Shown here one piece after another: positions 1 through 7,754 of a DNA stretch of 41,791 nt. The stretch comes from Phycisphaerae bacterium (GTDB taxonomy: Bacteria; Planctomycetota; Phycisphaerae; Phycisphaerales; SM1A02): the NCBI GenBank assembly GCA_002711415.1, contig PARI01000037.1:1-41791 (forward strand), read 5' to 3'. A model generated the notes under the pieces. It was not told the DNA's origin and did no database searches. It worked only from the letters and a program-made list of their open reading frames with translations. Within the stretch, counting starts at the first letter, position 1. Each line of letters begins with the position of its first letter. A program made the position numbers and the translations under genes.

Positions 1-854
1 AGGGCCCCCACGACCAATCCGATCAGCAGTGGCAGCGCCAGCACGCTGAAGATGCTCCTGATCGCACTGACCTTCTGCCCGTAGAAGATCAGGATCGAGT
101 ACGAGATCATGGCCCAGGCAACGGCCACCGGTACGAAGCAGTAGACCCCGATGCATGGAATCGAAAGTAGGATCATCGGACCGTTGGCCAGGTAGCCCAG
201 AGCAAGCGTCCTGTTCAGCGGGTGAAGCGATCCGCCGCTGATCATGAGCAACAGGTGAGTCACGCAGCCCCATACCAGAGTTCCAAGCAGGCCGATGACG
301 ATCCCGGAAATCAGCGCGATGAACAAGCCGTACAACTCATATATGCCAAAGCCGCCACCGAGGTTGAAGCTCAGGAGCAAGAACAGAACTGCGAAGATGC
401 TGGACCCGAGCAGCAGCCCGATGACCCAGAGCGACAGGGCGAACTTGAAGGCGTGACCGAGCCCCCCCTCGACGGGAAACCCCTCGGCAAGCTGCTTCGG
501 CCTGGCCATCGACCAGCCGATCATGCGTATCCATGAACTGATGTACCCACGACGCGAACGATCGATCCATGGCGTGGAGTGGAACTCGGTCTGCCTTTCG
601 GAGACTCCCTCCGCGGGCAGCAGAACCATCTCGTCCATGTGCAGGTGGCGTTTACAGCCCACACAGTCGAATTCGTCGGGAACGAGATGCCCGTTCTTCC
701 CGGTGCCGTAGTACTGCTGCCCGCAATCGGGGCAACAGTACTTGATGCTGTTGAGCATGAACTCGTACTCGCTCGGAGCGAAGGGCGTCCCGCACTCGGG
801 ACATTGGCGAGCACTCAGGTTCCAGAGTGGATATTCACACTGCCTGCAGCGCAC
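1..854 (-). CDS. Double zinc-ribbon, multi-pass membrane protein (Yip1-like), 3' end cut by window edge
   Basis: About 284 codons are visible and the C-terminus runs off the left edge. The start is GTG at 852-854, directly after the ilvE stop, with a GGAGGA ribosome site five bases upstream, so it is probably translated with ilvE. The N-terminus carries paired cysteines C3/C6, C18/C21, C41/C44 and C64/C67, which read as two zinc ribbons. From about residue 140 there are four or five hydrophobic segments separated by short loops, with the pattern of the Yip1-type integral membrane domain. I infer a membrane protein with a cytoplasmic metal-binding head. Substrate and role are unknown. Similar N-terminal ribbons occur in planctomycete hypothetical proteins, but I cannot name a family with certainty. 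The membrane-domain call is a resemblance only. Confidence 0.72.
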   Translation of the reverse strand, partial: MRCRQCEYPLWNLSARQCPECGTPFAPSEYEFMLNSIKYCCPDCGQQYYGTGKNGHLVPDEFDCVGCKRHLHMDEMVLLPAEGVSERQTEFHSTPWIDRSRRGYISSWIRMIGWSMARPKQLAEGFPVEGGLGHAFKFALSLWVIGLLLGSSIFAVLFLLLSFNLGGGFGIYELYGLFIALISGIVIGLLGTLVWGCVTHLLLMISGGSLHPLNRTLALGYLANGPMILLSIPCIGVYCFVPVAVAWAMISYSILIFYGQKVSAIRSIFSVLALPLLIGLVVGA

Positions 855-1793
855 TCAGTCCTCCGGCGCATCCTTCTTCACACGCTTGCTGAACTCGTCC
901 ATCAGGTGCTTCGTGACGGTGCCAACCGTACCGTCCCCGATCACCTTGTCCCCGATCTCGGTGACCCCGATGATCTCGGCCGCGGTCCCGGTCAGGAAGA
1001 TCTCGTCGGCCTGGTACAGGTCCTCGAGCATCAGGGTCTGCTCGACGATCTCGTACCCGCACGAGGGCCCGATCTCGTCGATGACGAACTGCCGGGTGAT
1101 GCCGTGCAGAATCCCTGATGAGACAGGCGGTGTCAGGATCCTTCCCCCGGTGACCACGAAGATGTTGTCCCCGGTGCACTCGGACACCTCTCCCTCGGTG
1201 TTCAACATGATCGCCTCCAGCACGTCGGCATCGATGGCCTCGATCTTGGCGAGAATGTTGTTGAGGTAGTTGAGGCTCTTGATGGCCGGATCCAGACACT
1301 CGATGGGGATCCTCGGTCTCTCGGCGACGATGACCCGCATTCCCTGGTCGTAGAGTTCCTGGGGGTAGAGCTTGATGGCATCGACGATGATGATCGTGCC
1401 CGGATCAGGGCAACGGAAGGGATGGAGTCCCAGGGTCCCCACGCCTCGGGTGAAGATGAGCCTGATGTATGCGTCGTTCAGGTTGTTCGCCTTGATCGTC
1501 TCGCGGATCGCGGCGGCGACCTGCTCCTTGGAGTAGGAGGGCTTGAGCCTGATCTTCTCCGCCGAGCTGTACATGCGGTCCAGGTGCGACATGAGCTTGA
1601 GGATCCGGCCGTTGTAGAGACGAATACCCTCGAAGCAGCCATCCCCATAGAGGAGACCATGGTCGAAGACGCTGATCAATGCCTGGTCCTGCGGGACGAT
1701 CGAGCCGTTGAGCCAGACCTTCAGGTTGGCGCCCCGGGGATCGGCCGCTGCCTCATCATCGATGCTGCTGACGTTGACTGGTACTGAACTCAT
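855..1793 (-). CDS. ilvE: Branched-chain amino acid aminotransferase (class IV PLP enzyme)
   Basis: This 312-residue protein has the length and motifs of IlvE (EC 2.6.1.42), which interconverts Leu, Ile and Val with their 2-keto acids using pyridoxal phosphate and 2-oxoglutarate/glutamate. Visible marks are the N-terminal WLNGSIVP strand, DHGLLYGDGCFEG, the probable Schiff-base lysine in AIKSLNYL (about K172), and the EVSECTGDNIFVV phosphate-binding segment. I chose ATG at 1793 over upstream in-frame ATGs because GGAAG lies six bases before it and the protein then begins at the usual place. D-amino acid transaminase and aminodeoxychorismate lyase share the fold, but the NYLNN segment and length favour IlvE. 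It lies 140 bases downstream of rpoN, and the zinc-ribbon gene abuts its stop. Confidence 0.9.
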   Translation of the reverse strand: MSSVPVNVSSIDDEAAADPRGANLKVWLNGSIVPQDQALISVFDHGLLYGDGCFEGIRLYNGRILKLMSHLDRMYSSAEKIRLKPSYSKEQVAAAIRETIKANNLNDAYIRLIFTRGVGTLGLHPFRCPDPGTIIIVDAIKLYPQELYDQGMRVIVAERPRIPIECLDPAIKSLNYLNNILAKIEAIDADVLEAIMLNTEGEVSECTGDNIFVVTGGRILTPPVSSGILHGITRQFVIDEIGPSCGYEIVEQTLMLEDLYQADEIFLTGTAAEIIGVTEIGDKVIGDGTVGTVTKHLMDEFSKRVKKDAPED

Positions 1794-1933
1794 GTGACTT
1801 CCAATCCTGTACGGCCACGGCATCATCACCGCGGAAGTGTTTCAACATGATCAGGATACCCTGACACGCCCGTTTCGACACGAGATGTCCATCCGGATCC
1901 CATGCAGCCGCCGGCAAGCACCTTGGTGGCAGA

Positions 1934-3451
1934 TCAACCGTGAATCTTCCGTCTCCTGGCCGGGGGGATGTCCAGCTGCTCCCGGTACTTGACCACGGTG
2001 CGTCTTGCAATGGTCACTCCTCGCTCCTTGAGAGCGTCGGAGATGGCCTGGTCGCTCAGGGGACGCGACTTGTCCTCCGCATCGACGATCTCTCGCAGGA
2101 GTTCCTTGACGGCATCCCAGCTGATGTCCTCCCCGCTATCGGTCTCGGTTCCACCAGAGAAGAATCGACGAAGAGGAAGCATGCCCCTGGGGGTCTGGAT
2201 CCACTTCTCGCTGACCGCCCTGCTCACGGTGGCCACGTGGATCCCGAGCTGGTCGGCGACCTCGGTCATCGGGAGGGGCTTCAGGTGCTGGGGACCATGA
2301 TCGAAGAATTCACGCTGCCTCGACAGGACCACGTTGGTGACACGAAGAAGGGTTGCCTTGCGCTGGTCGATCGCATCGATCAGCCACGTCGCGTTTCGGA
2401 TGTTCGTATTGATGAAGTCACGGGCCTCCTTGTCCAGTTCGGAGGACTCGGCCATGCGGCTGTAACGCCTGGACAGCTGCAACCTCGAGAGGCGATCCCC
2501 GGCGAAGACCGCGTAGTACGCATCCTGCTCGGAATCGTACTCTGCGATGACATCCGGAATGATCGGCGGGACCTCGCGATCGACCAGGTCCCTGCCCGGA
2601 GACAGTTTCAACCATCTGGACATCAGTTCCTTGGCCGCCTGGATCCTCTGCATCGAGATCCCGCTCTGCTGCTCGATCCGTGGCAGGCGGTTCTGCAGGA
2701 GATCCTCGTAGTGATCCTTGATCAGATGCTCGACATCCGAGATTGCCGTCGAGTCCATGGCCTCGTCCTGCTTCCGGAGATGTTCCACCTGCAGGAGCAG
2801 GCATTCCTTCACGTCACGTGCGGCGATCCCGGGCGGCTCCAGTTCCTGCTGCAGTCTCCCCAGGGCCTCCTCGAGCAGTTGCATCGTCCAGTCGATGCCG
2901 CCGACCTGCCGGTTCTGCTCGATCACGGTCTCCAGGTCGACGTCCAGCAATCCGTCATCATTGATGTATTCGATCAGCCGCCTGCCGACGAGGTAGATCG
3001 CCGCATCGACCTCGCTCTCCAGGAGAGCCCATTGCTGGTGCAACTGCTCCACGAGACTTTCGGACTTGCTTGGCGTGTTCGCCATCGCATCCATCTTGAG
3101 ATCACGCTCACCATCATGTCGGGTCGATGGGCGGGACTGCTCGTCATCCCACGTGTCCCGATAGGCGCTGGACATCGCATCCAGTCGCTGGAAGTCCTCG
3201 GCCGAGTCGCGGGTGTCCTCGCCCACGCGCATCTCCGGATCGTCACCATCAGGCCCCTCGACCTGCTCAGGATGCTCCTCCTCTGAATCGGGCTCGGCCA
3301 GTTCCAGCGCGATGTTGGACTCGAGTTCCTGCTCGATTCGCTCCTCCAACGCCAGGGCGGACAGTTGAAGGATCTCCATCGACTGGATCAGCCGAGGGGA
3401 CAGCTTCATCTGCTGGCCGAGCTTCATCTGTTGTGAGGTGTCAAATCGCAT
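1934..3451 (-). CDS. rpoN: RNA polymerase sigma-54 factor RpoN
   Basis: This 505-residue protein shows all three regions of sigma-54. Region I is the Gln/Leu-rich N-terminus that contacts activators (residues 1-50, with MKLSPRLIQSMEILQLSALAL). Region II is acidic (about 55-110). Region III is the core-binding and DNA-binding part, with a helix-turn-helix near ADQLGIHVATVSRAV and the RpoN box ARRTVVKYRE near the C-terminus, which recognises the -24 promoter element. It lets core polymerase read -24/-12 promoters that need an AAA+ activator. The activator at 19088-20512 has the GAFTGA loop that contacts region I, so the two probably act together on flagellar genes. The ATG at 3451 has no clear ribosome site of its own; see the short upstream reading frame. 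Confidence 0.97.
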   Translation of the reverse strand: MRFDTSQQMKLGQQMKLSPRLIQSMEILQLSALALEERIEQELESNIALELAEPDSEEEHPEQVEGPDGDDPEMRVGEDTRDSAEDFQRLDAMSSAYRDTWDDEQSRPSTRHDGERDLKMDAMANTPSKSESLVEQLHQQWALLESEVDAAIYLVGRRLIEYINDDGLLDVDLETVIEQNRQVGGIDWTMQLLEEALGRLQQELEPPGIAARDVKECLLLQVEHLRKQDEAMDSTAISDVEHLIKDHYEDLLQNRLPRIEQQSGISMQRIQAAKELMSRWLKLSPGRDLVDREVPPIIPDVIAEYDSEQDAYYAVFAGDRLSRLQLSRRYSRMAESSELDKEARDFINTNIRNATWLIDAIDQRKATLLRVTNVVLSRQREFFDHGPQHLKPLPMTEVADQLGIHVATVSRAVSEKWIQTPRGMLPLRRFFSGGTETDSGEDISWDAVKELLREIVDAEDKSRPLSDQAISDALKERGVTIARRTVVKYREQLDIPPARRRKIHG

Positions 3452-3457
3452 AGAGGA

Positions 3458-3520
3458 TCAGTCCATCCAAAGATCGTTCGCCACGCCACTCCATGTAGTA
3501 TTCGGCAGAATCCCTGACAT
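3458..3520 (-). other. Possible 20-codon leader peptide upstream of rpoN
   Basis: A GAGGAGG ribosome site lies three bases before an ATG at 3520. The frame runs 20 codons, with sequence beginning MSGILPN, and stops six bases before the rpoN ATG. Since rpoN lacks its own good ribosome site, this could load ribosomes that re-initiate on rpoN. A second candidate covers the same DNA in another frame: GTG at 3548 to a stop at 3441, 35 codons, rich in Glu and aromatic residues and overlapping the rpoN start by 11 bases. Neither is established and at most one is likely to be real. Confidence 0.25.
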
Positions 3521-3550
3521 GGTCCTCCTCAAACTGAATATCCACCACCG

Positions 3551-4192
3551 CTAGAGCGACTGCCTCTGGCTGATCGCATCGGCCAGCACGGCGGAATTTG
3601 CGTATTCGATCTGGCTGCCCGTGGGCAGTCCCCTTGCGAGCCTCGTGACCTTGATGTCGGATTTCTGAAGTTGTTCCCAGAGATAGAGCGAGGTGGTGTC
3701 GCCATCCATGTCCGGGTTCAACCCCAGGATGACCTCCTCGACCTTGACCCCCCTGCAATTGTGCGATGGATCCTCGACTCGGCGAAGCAGTTCACGAACC
3801 GACAGGCTGTCCGGACCGATTCCGTCCAGTGGATCCAAGCGACCGAGGAGGACGTGGTAGACACCGCTGTACATGCCCGTCTCTTCGAGAGTCATCAGGT
3901 CCCTCGGTTGCTCGACAAGCAGGACCTTGCTGGCATCCCGGCCGGGGTCGGAGCAGATGGAGCAGGGCTCAGCCTCGGTCAGGTTGCTGCAGATCGAGCA
4001 GTGCCTGATCTCTCGCTTGACGGCCTCGATTGCCGAGGCCAGGCCCAGGGCCTGCTCGGTCGATGACTTCAGCAGGTAGAAGGTCAGCCGTTCGGCACTG
4101 CGCTTGCCGATACCGGGCAGGCTGGACAGTTGATCGATCAACTGCGTGACGCTGTCGGGGTAGGACCGTGATCTGCCTTGCATCCTCGTCAT
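3551..4192 (-). CDS. recR: Recombination mediator RecR
   Basis: This 213-residue protein is full length for RecR, the ring-forming partner of RecO (and RecF) that loads RecA on single-stranded gaps. In order it shows the helix-hairpin-helix LPGIGKRSAERL (about 25-36), a four-cysteine zinc finger (C65, C68, C77, C80), and a TOPRIM domain from about 88 whose NPDMDGDTTSLYL stretch holds the acidic metal-binding residues. The C-terminal segment has the family TRLARGLPTGSQIEYA motif. The ATG at 4192 has GAGGTG eight bases upstream. The gene follows dnaX and ybaB on the same strand, the classic dnaX-ybaB-recR order of many bacteria, and lies twelve bases after ybaB. Confidence 0.97.
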   Translation of the reverse strand: MTRMQGRSRSYPDSVTQLIDQLSSLPGIGKRSAERLTFYLLKSSTEQALGLASAIEAVKREIRHCSICSNLTEAEPCSICSDPGRDASKVLLVEQPRDLMTLEETGMYSGVYHVLLGRLDPLDGIGPDSLSVRELLRRVEDPSHNCRGVKVEEVILGLNPDMDGDTTSLYLWEQLQKSDIKVTRLARGLPTGSQIEYANSAVLADAISQRQSL

Positions 4193-4204
4193 CGAATCGA
4201 CACC

Positions 4205-4582
4205 TCAGGAAAGCAGCCCGGTGATCGCGCTGGGTGGAATCGGCAGATCAAGGTCGCTGGCCGCCTCCTGGATCGCTCGAGCCGCCGCCTCCTGGGCCTT
4301 CTCGAGTGCGTCGTTGACGCCCTCGGCGATCAGCCGTGCTGCGACATCGGTGTCCTCGGCGCCGGACGATTCGAGCAGACCCTGCATCAGGGGCTGGTCG
4401 ATGCTGATCGACTTGATCCGCAGCTTGCCGGTCGCCACGACCCGGACGGCTCCGCCGCCGGAGGAACCGTCGACCTCCAGTCGCTCCAGTTCCTGCCTGA
4501 CGTGCTCCATCTTGGCCTTGATCCTGGGCAGATCCTTCATCAGTCCGGCAAGGCCGGCAGCGCCCTTAAGTGCTTCAAACAT
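4205..4582 (-). CDS. ybaB: YbaB/EbfC family nucleoid-associated protein
   Basis: This small protein of 125 residues matches the YbaB/EbfC family, a DNA-binding dimer associated with the nucleoid. It begins with a hydrophobic Gly/Leu segment (GAAGLAGLMKDLPRIKAKM) and a helix leading into VDGSSGGGAVRVVATGKLRIKSI, the family's central beta strands. A C-terminal helix contains LIAEGVNDALEKAQEA. The tail beyond residue 110 is Pro/Ile-rich and slightly longer than usual. The ATG has GGGAG ten bases upstream. Its position between dnaX and recR is the conserved family context and strongly supports the call. Confidence 0.93.
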   Translation of the reverse strand: MFEALKGAAGLAGLMKDLPRIKAKMEHVRQELERLEVDGSSGGGAVRVVATGKLRIKSISIDQPLMQGLLESSGAEDTDVAARLIAEGVNDALEKAQEAAARAIQEAASDLDLPIPPSAITGLLS

Positions 4583-4624
4583 CGTGATGGTACTCCCTGG
4601 GTGTCAGTGACCCGTGACGTGTGC

Positions 4625-6235
4625 TCATTGAACCTGGTTCTCCTTCTTCGGCCGCGACTCGACCAGGACTGCGTCGAACAACTCGATCGCATCCTGGACG
4701 ACCGGGTCGGTGGAGGCCTCGGCGACCGCATCGCTGCTGGATGCCGGTTCCATGATCTTCGGTTGCTCCTGGTCGATCCTGACAGCGATCTGTCGCCCGA
4801 GGATCTTCGAGAACATGGAGGGAACCCGATCAGGATTCTTCATGACCCACGATGTGTCGATGCCCTCGGATTCGGCCAGCTTCAACTGTAGAACTGATCC
4901 GTCCCAGGAGACGAACTCGAGTTGTTCCAGGATCGCCTTGTCATGCGCTGAATCGACGACCTCGAGCACCTGTTCCCAGGGAGTTTCCGTGGAGATAGCC
5001 GGCACAGCGACCGGTGCAGCCTCCTTCTTCACGGCCGGAGTTTTCATCGCCGTCTTCGCGGCAGGCCGGGTATCAGTCAACTTTTTTTTTGCTGGCATGG
5101 CCCGACCAGTCGCGGGGGACGCGGAGGTGCCGCTTGAGGTGAAGTGCTCGGCCAGCGCCAGTCGCACGATCGTCGCGTCGAAGATCGCCCGCGGCGAAGA
5201 GCTGATTCTCACGCTCCTGGCGACCGAGTCACAGATGGCGATCATGTGGACCAGCCCTGGGGCATCGAAGGCCGCAGCCACCTCCCCCGCCCGGCTTGCC
5301 TGTTCCTGGGACAGATGCAGGATCTCGGCATCAGGACCACAGATTCCGCTGACCAGCAGCGTTCGAAGGTGGGCCGCCACCGCATCGAGCACTCGCTCGC
5401 CGGACAGGCCTCCAGAAAGCAGTTGATCGGCGGCGGACAGGGCTCCCGCCGGATCGGACTCGGCGATCGAGGCCACAAGCTGATCCACCAACTGCGAGTC
5501 CGGAAGACCCAGCATGCGCTCGAGCAGGTCCGGCTCCAGTGATCCGTCTCCAGCGACCAGGAGCCTGTCGAGGATGCTCAATGCATCACGCATCGATCCA
5601 TCAGCCAGTCGAGCGATCCTCTGCAGGACCCCCTGGTCAGCCTTGATGTCCTCCTGTGACAGCACGTGCGCCAGGTGGTCGGTGATCCGGGCTGGGCTGA
5701 TGTCGTGGAAGTCGAACCGCTGGCACCGGCTCTGGATGGTGGCGGGCACCTTGTGAGCGTCCGTGGTGCAGAGGATGAACTTCACGTGTGACGGAGGCTC
5801 CTCCATGGTCTTCAACAGCGCGTTGAAGGCCGGGGTCGTCAGCATGTGGACCTCATCGATGATGTAGATCTTGAACGGCGACCTGCTGGGCATCAGCCCG
5901 GCGTTGGCGATCAGATCCCTGGCATCCTCGATACCACGGTTGCTCGCACCATCGATTTCGATGACGTCGATGTCCTCGCCCCGGAGAATCGTGTCGGCGA
6001 TCTGGGCATGCTCGGACTGGTCGGCGGTCGCATTGAGCTTCCTCGCGAAGATCCTCGCCATCGAGGTCTTGCCGACACCTCGGCTGCCGCAGAACAGGTA
6101 CGCATGGGCGGTCTGGTTCCTGTCGATCGCGTTGTTGAGGGTCCGGGCGATCGCCTCCTGCCCCACGACCTCCTCGAAATCGCGGGAACGGTATCGGCGT
6201 GCCAGGACCTGGTAACCGCTTGAGGTTGATTCCAT
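4625..6235 (-). CDS. dnaX: DNA polymerase III subunit tau (with probable gamma product)
   Basis: This 536-residue protein is the clamp-loader ATPase DnaX, which opens the sliding clamp and, as tau, tethers polymerase cores and the DnaB helicase. The N-terminus has the family opening YQVLARRYR and FEEVVGQ. Walker A is FCGSRGVGKTS, and Walker B with DEVHML lies near residue 120. The LKTMEEPP and CTTDAHKVPATIQSRCQRF segments include the sensor-1 and arginine-finger regions. A variable Ala/Lys-rich linker near residues 365-400 separates the ATPase part from the C-terminal tau domain. I did not see the usual zinc-binding cysteine cluster. The start at 6235 has GGAG six bases upstream; a longer in-frame extension to 6331 would overlap the SRP RNA. 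An A9 run at codons 382-385 is described separately. Confidence 0.96.
   Translation of the reverse strand: MESTSSGYQVLARRYRSRDFEEVVGQEAIARTLNNAIDRNQTAHAYLFCGSRGVGKTSMARIFARKLNATADQSEHAQIADTILRGEDIDVIEIDGASNRGIEDARDLIANAGLMPSRSPFKIYIIDEVHMLTTPAFNALLKTMEEPPSHVKFILCTTDAHKVPATIQSRCQRFDFHDISPARITDHLAHVLSQEDIKADQGVLQRIARLADGSMRDALSILDRLLVAGDGSLEPDLLERMLGLPDSQLVDQLVASIAESDPAGALSAADQLLSGGLSGERVLDAVAAHLRTLLVSGICGPDAEILHLSQEQASRAGEVAAAFDAPGLVHMIAICDSVARSVRISSSPRAIFDATIVRLALAEHFTSSGTSASPATGRAMPAKKKLTDTRPAAKTAMKTPAVKKEAAPVAVPAISTETPWEQVLEVVDSAHDKAILEQLEFVSWDGSVLQLKLAESEGIDTSWVMKNPDRVPSMFSKILGRQIAVRIDQEQPKIMEPASSSDAVAEASTDPVVQDAIELFDAVLVESRPKKENQVQ
5082..5090 (-). promoter_or_regulatory. A9 slippery run inside dnaX (recoding or transcript slippage site)
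   Basis: The coding strand reads GCA AAA AAA AAG TTG, nine A residues in a row inside a GC-rich gene. One extra A, or a -1 ribosome shift, gives GCA AAA AAA AAA GTT GAC TGA, a 387-residue product. One lost A gives GCA AAA AAA AGT TGA, a 385-residue product. Both end just after the ATPase/collar part, where gamma ends in other bacteria. Gamma arises in E. coli by -1 frameshifting and in Thermus by polymerase slippage on an A9 run. I saw no strong upstream Shine-Dalgarno-like stimulator here, which favours transcript slippage. Confidence 0.65.
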
Positions 6236-6295
6236 TGCTACTCCGTTGCTTGCGAGCACCCTGGGATGGTGCCCGGGAATCCAGGCGGATGATCC

Positions 6296-6403
6296 GGAAG
6301 ACGGCCAGGCGATCGTTGGCTCGGGCGACAACGCTTATGGCTGCTGCGATCAAGCCCTGACCAGGTTCACGAGCCGTCCGCCCACCGGACCCGGCCGTCT
6401 TCC
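6296..6403 (-). ncRNA. ffs: Signal recognition particle RNA, small bacterial (4.5S) type
   Basis: This 108-nt RNA begins GGAAGACGGCC and ends GGCCGUCUUCC, a perfect 11-bp terminal helix. Inside are the hallmark SRP segments in order: GUGAACCUGGUCAGG on the 5' side, then GCAGCAGCCAUAAGCG on the 3' side, with a further helix of GGCUCG and CGAGCC. These form the asymmetric internal loops bound by the Ffh M domain. It pairs with Ffh and FtsY to target nascent membrane proteins. The apical loop reads GC-UUGAUC-GC (loop at 6348-6353) where most bacteria have CC-GGAA-GG. The gene lies 60 bases upstream of dnaX on the same strand; an SRP RNA gene near dnaX is seen in other bacteria. No protein-coding gene is needed to explain this stretch. 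Confidence 0.88.
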
Positions 6404-6444
6404 ATGATCACCCGTCTCAATGGTATCCATTTCATCCGCAGTGG

Positions 6445-6450
6445 TACAAT
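6445..6450 (+). promoter_or_regulatory. Probable -10 box of the YacL-like gene
   Basis: TACAAT matches the -10 consensus at five of six positions. No convincing -35 element lies 16-18 bases upstream. Transcription would start about 6457, only a few bases before the ATG at 6460, and no ribosome site precedes that ATG. A leaderless mRNA is therefore possible. The same DNA lies about 45 bases upstream of the divergent SRP RNA. Confidence 0.35.
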
Positions 6451-6459
6451 TGAACCGGC

Positions 6460-7698
6460 ATGACGGACATGAATTCACAGGACAGGATCATGGATATCCA
6501 GCCCTCGGCACAGAAGAGTGCCTCGGGCCGGTACGAGCTCCCTTCGGAGATGGTCGCGCAGCAGGCACGCTCCCAGAGGATGCTTCTGCTGATCGTCCGC
6601 TGCCTGTTCCTGGTCCTGCTCGTCGCGGTCACCGTCCTGACGCTTGCCAGCGAATCCAGCCAGATCGAACAGTTGACCCCGCAGACGGTCCTCGGCTGGA
6701 TCATCGCGACCGTCGCGGTGGGAGCCATCGTGCTGCTGGCCGACGCGTTCACGCCGAACAAGAGACTGACATCGGTGGTCGGGGTGTATCTTGGAATCTG
6801 CGTCGGACTGATCGGTGCCGTCGCGATCGGTGCCCTGCTGGACGTGATCGCGGATGCCTGGGAACTGACCGAAAGCAAGGGCATGATCTACCTCGGCCTG
6901 TCCAAGGTCATCATCGGCATCGTGCTGTGCTATCTCTCGGTCTCCTTCGTGCTGACGACCAAGGATGACTTCAGGCTGGTCATCCCCTACGTGGAGTTCG
7001 CCAAGCAGGTCCGTGGCGTCCGTCCGCTGCTCCTGGACACCTCGGCGATCATCGATGGCAGGATCAACGATCTCGGGCAGATCGGGTTCCTCGATGCTCC
7101 CTTGATCGTGCCCAAGTTCGTCATCGATGAGCTCCAGCAACTGGCCGACAGCAGTGACAAGAACAAGCGAACCAAGGGGCGCCGAGGTCTGGACATGGTC
7201 AGTCGGATGCAGTCGAACCCCTATCTGGATCTCTCGATCGATGATCCGCAGGTCGAGGGGCTCTCGGTCGACAAGATGCTGATCGAGCTGGCCCGGACCC
7301 AGAACCTGAGAATCCTGACAACGGACTTCAACCTGAAGAAGGTCGCCAACATCCACGACGTGGCGGTGCTGAATGTCAATGATCTGGCCAACACGCTCCG
7401 GGCGGCCGTCATGCCCGAGGAGACGATGCTGATCAAGATCCTCAAGCCCGGCGAGAACCCGGACCAGGGAATCGGGTACCTCGAGGACGGCACGATGGTG
7501 GTCGTCGAAGGCGCCGATGGCATGATCGGCAGAGAGGTCCAGGTCACCGTCACCAACACGCTGCAGACAAGTGCCGGCCGGATGATCTTCGCGAGGGTGC
7601 CTGGAACCGGGCCTGACACAACGGCGACACCCCCCATCGAGAAGACCCCGGCCGAGCAACGCGGCACCAGCCGCAGGAATCCCAGGCGCAATGGATGA
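6460..7698 (+). CDS. YacL-like membrane protein with PIN and TRAM domains
   Basis: This 412-residue protein has four hydrophobic helices (about 40-63, 76-97, 104-128 and 145-167), then a PIN nuclease fold beginning RPLLLDTSAIIDGRI. Acidic residues typical of the metal site include the Asp in that motif and the Asp of LTTDFNL. A TRAM domain follows (about 325-385, with GYLEDGTMVVVEGADGMIG). The order matches Bacillus YacL and its homologues. PIN domains usually cut RNA and TRAM binds RNA, so a membrane-attached ribonuclease is likely, though its substrate is unknown. The tail is Thr/Pro/Arg-rich. Alternative starts are ATG at 6469 and ATG at 6490, the latter with AGGA upstream. It converges on the flagellar operon across a hairpin. 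Confidence 0.87.
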   Translation: MTDMNSQDRIMDIQPSAQKSASGRYELPSEMVAQQARSQRMLLLIVRCLFLVLLVAVTVLTLASESSQIEQLTPQTVLGWIIATVAVGAIVLLADAFTPNKRLTSVVGVYLGICVGLIGAVAIGALLDVIADAWELTESKGMIYLGLSKVIIGIVLCYLSVSFVLTTKDDFRLVIPYVEFAKQVRGVRPLLLDTSAIIDGRINDLGQIGFLDAPLIVPKFVIDELQQLADSSDKNKRTKGRRGLDMVSRMQSNPYLDLSIDDPQVEGLSVDKMLIELARTQNLRILTTDFNLKKVANIHDVAVLNVNDLANTLRAAVMPEETMLIKILKPGENPDQGIGYLEDGTMVVVEGADGMIGREVQVTVTNTLQTSAGRMIFARVPGTGPDTTATPPIEKTPAEQRGTSRRNPRRNG

Positions 7699-7699
7699 A

Positions 7700-7724
7700 C
7701 AGCCCGGCGATCAACGCCGGGCTG
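7700..7724. terminator. Bidirectional hairpin between yacL-like gene and flgE
   Basis: The arms CAGCCCGGCG and CGCCGGGCTG form a perfect 10-bp stem around an ATCAA loop, immediately after the YacL-like stop and 30 bases beyond the flgE stop. There is no clear T run on either side, so efficiency is uncertain. The position between converging genes supports a terminator. Confidence 0.7.
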
Positions 7725-7754
7725 CACGAGGTTCAGGTTACCGTACTGGCCGGA

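Noticed and set aside
1940-3286. A 448-codon open frame on the plus strand opposite rpoN.
   Set aside because: It is the antisense shadow of rpoN, produced by high GC content; the rpoN frame has unmistakable motifs.
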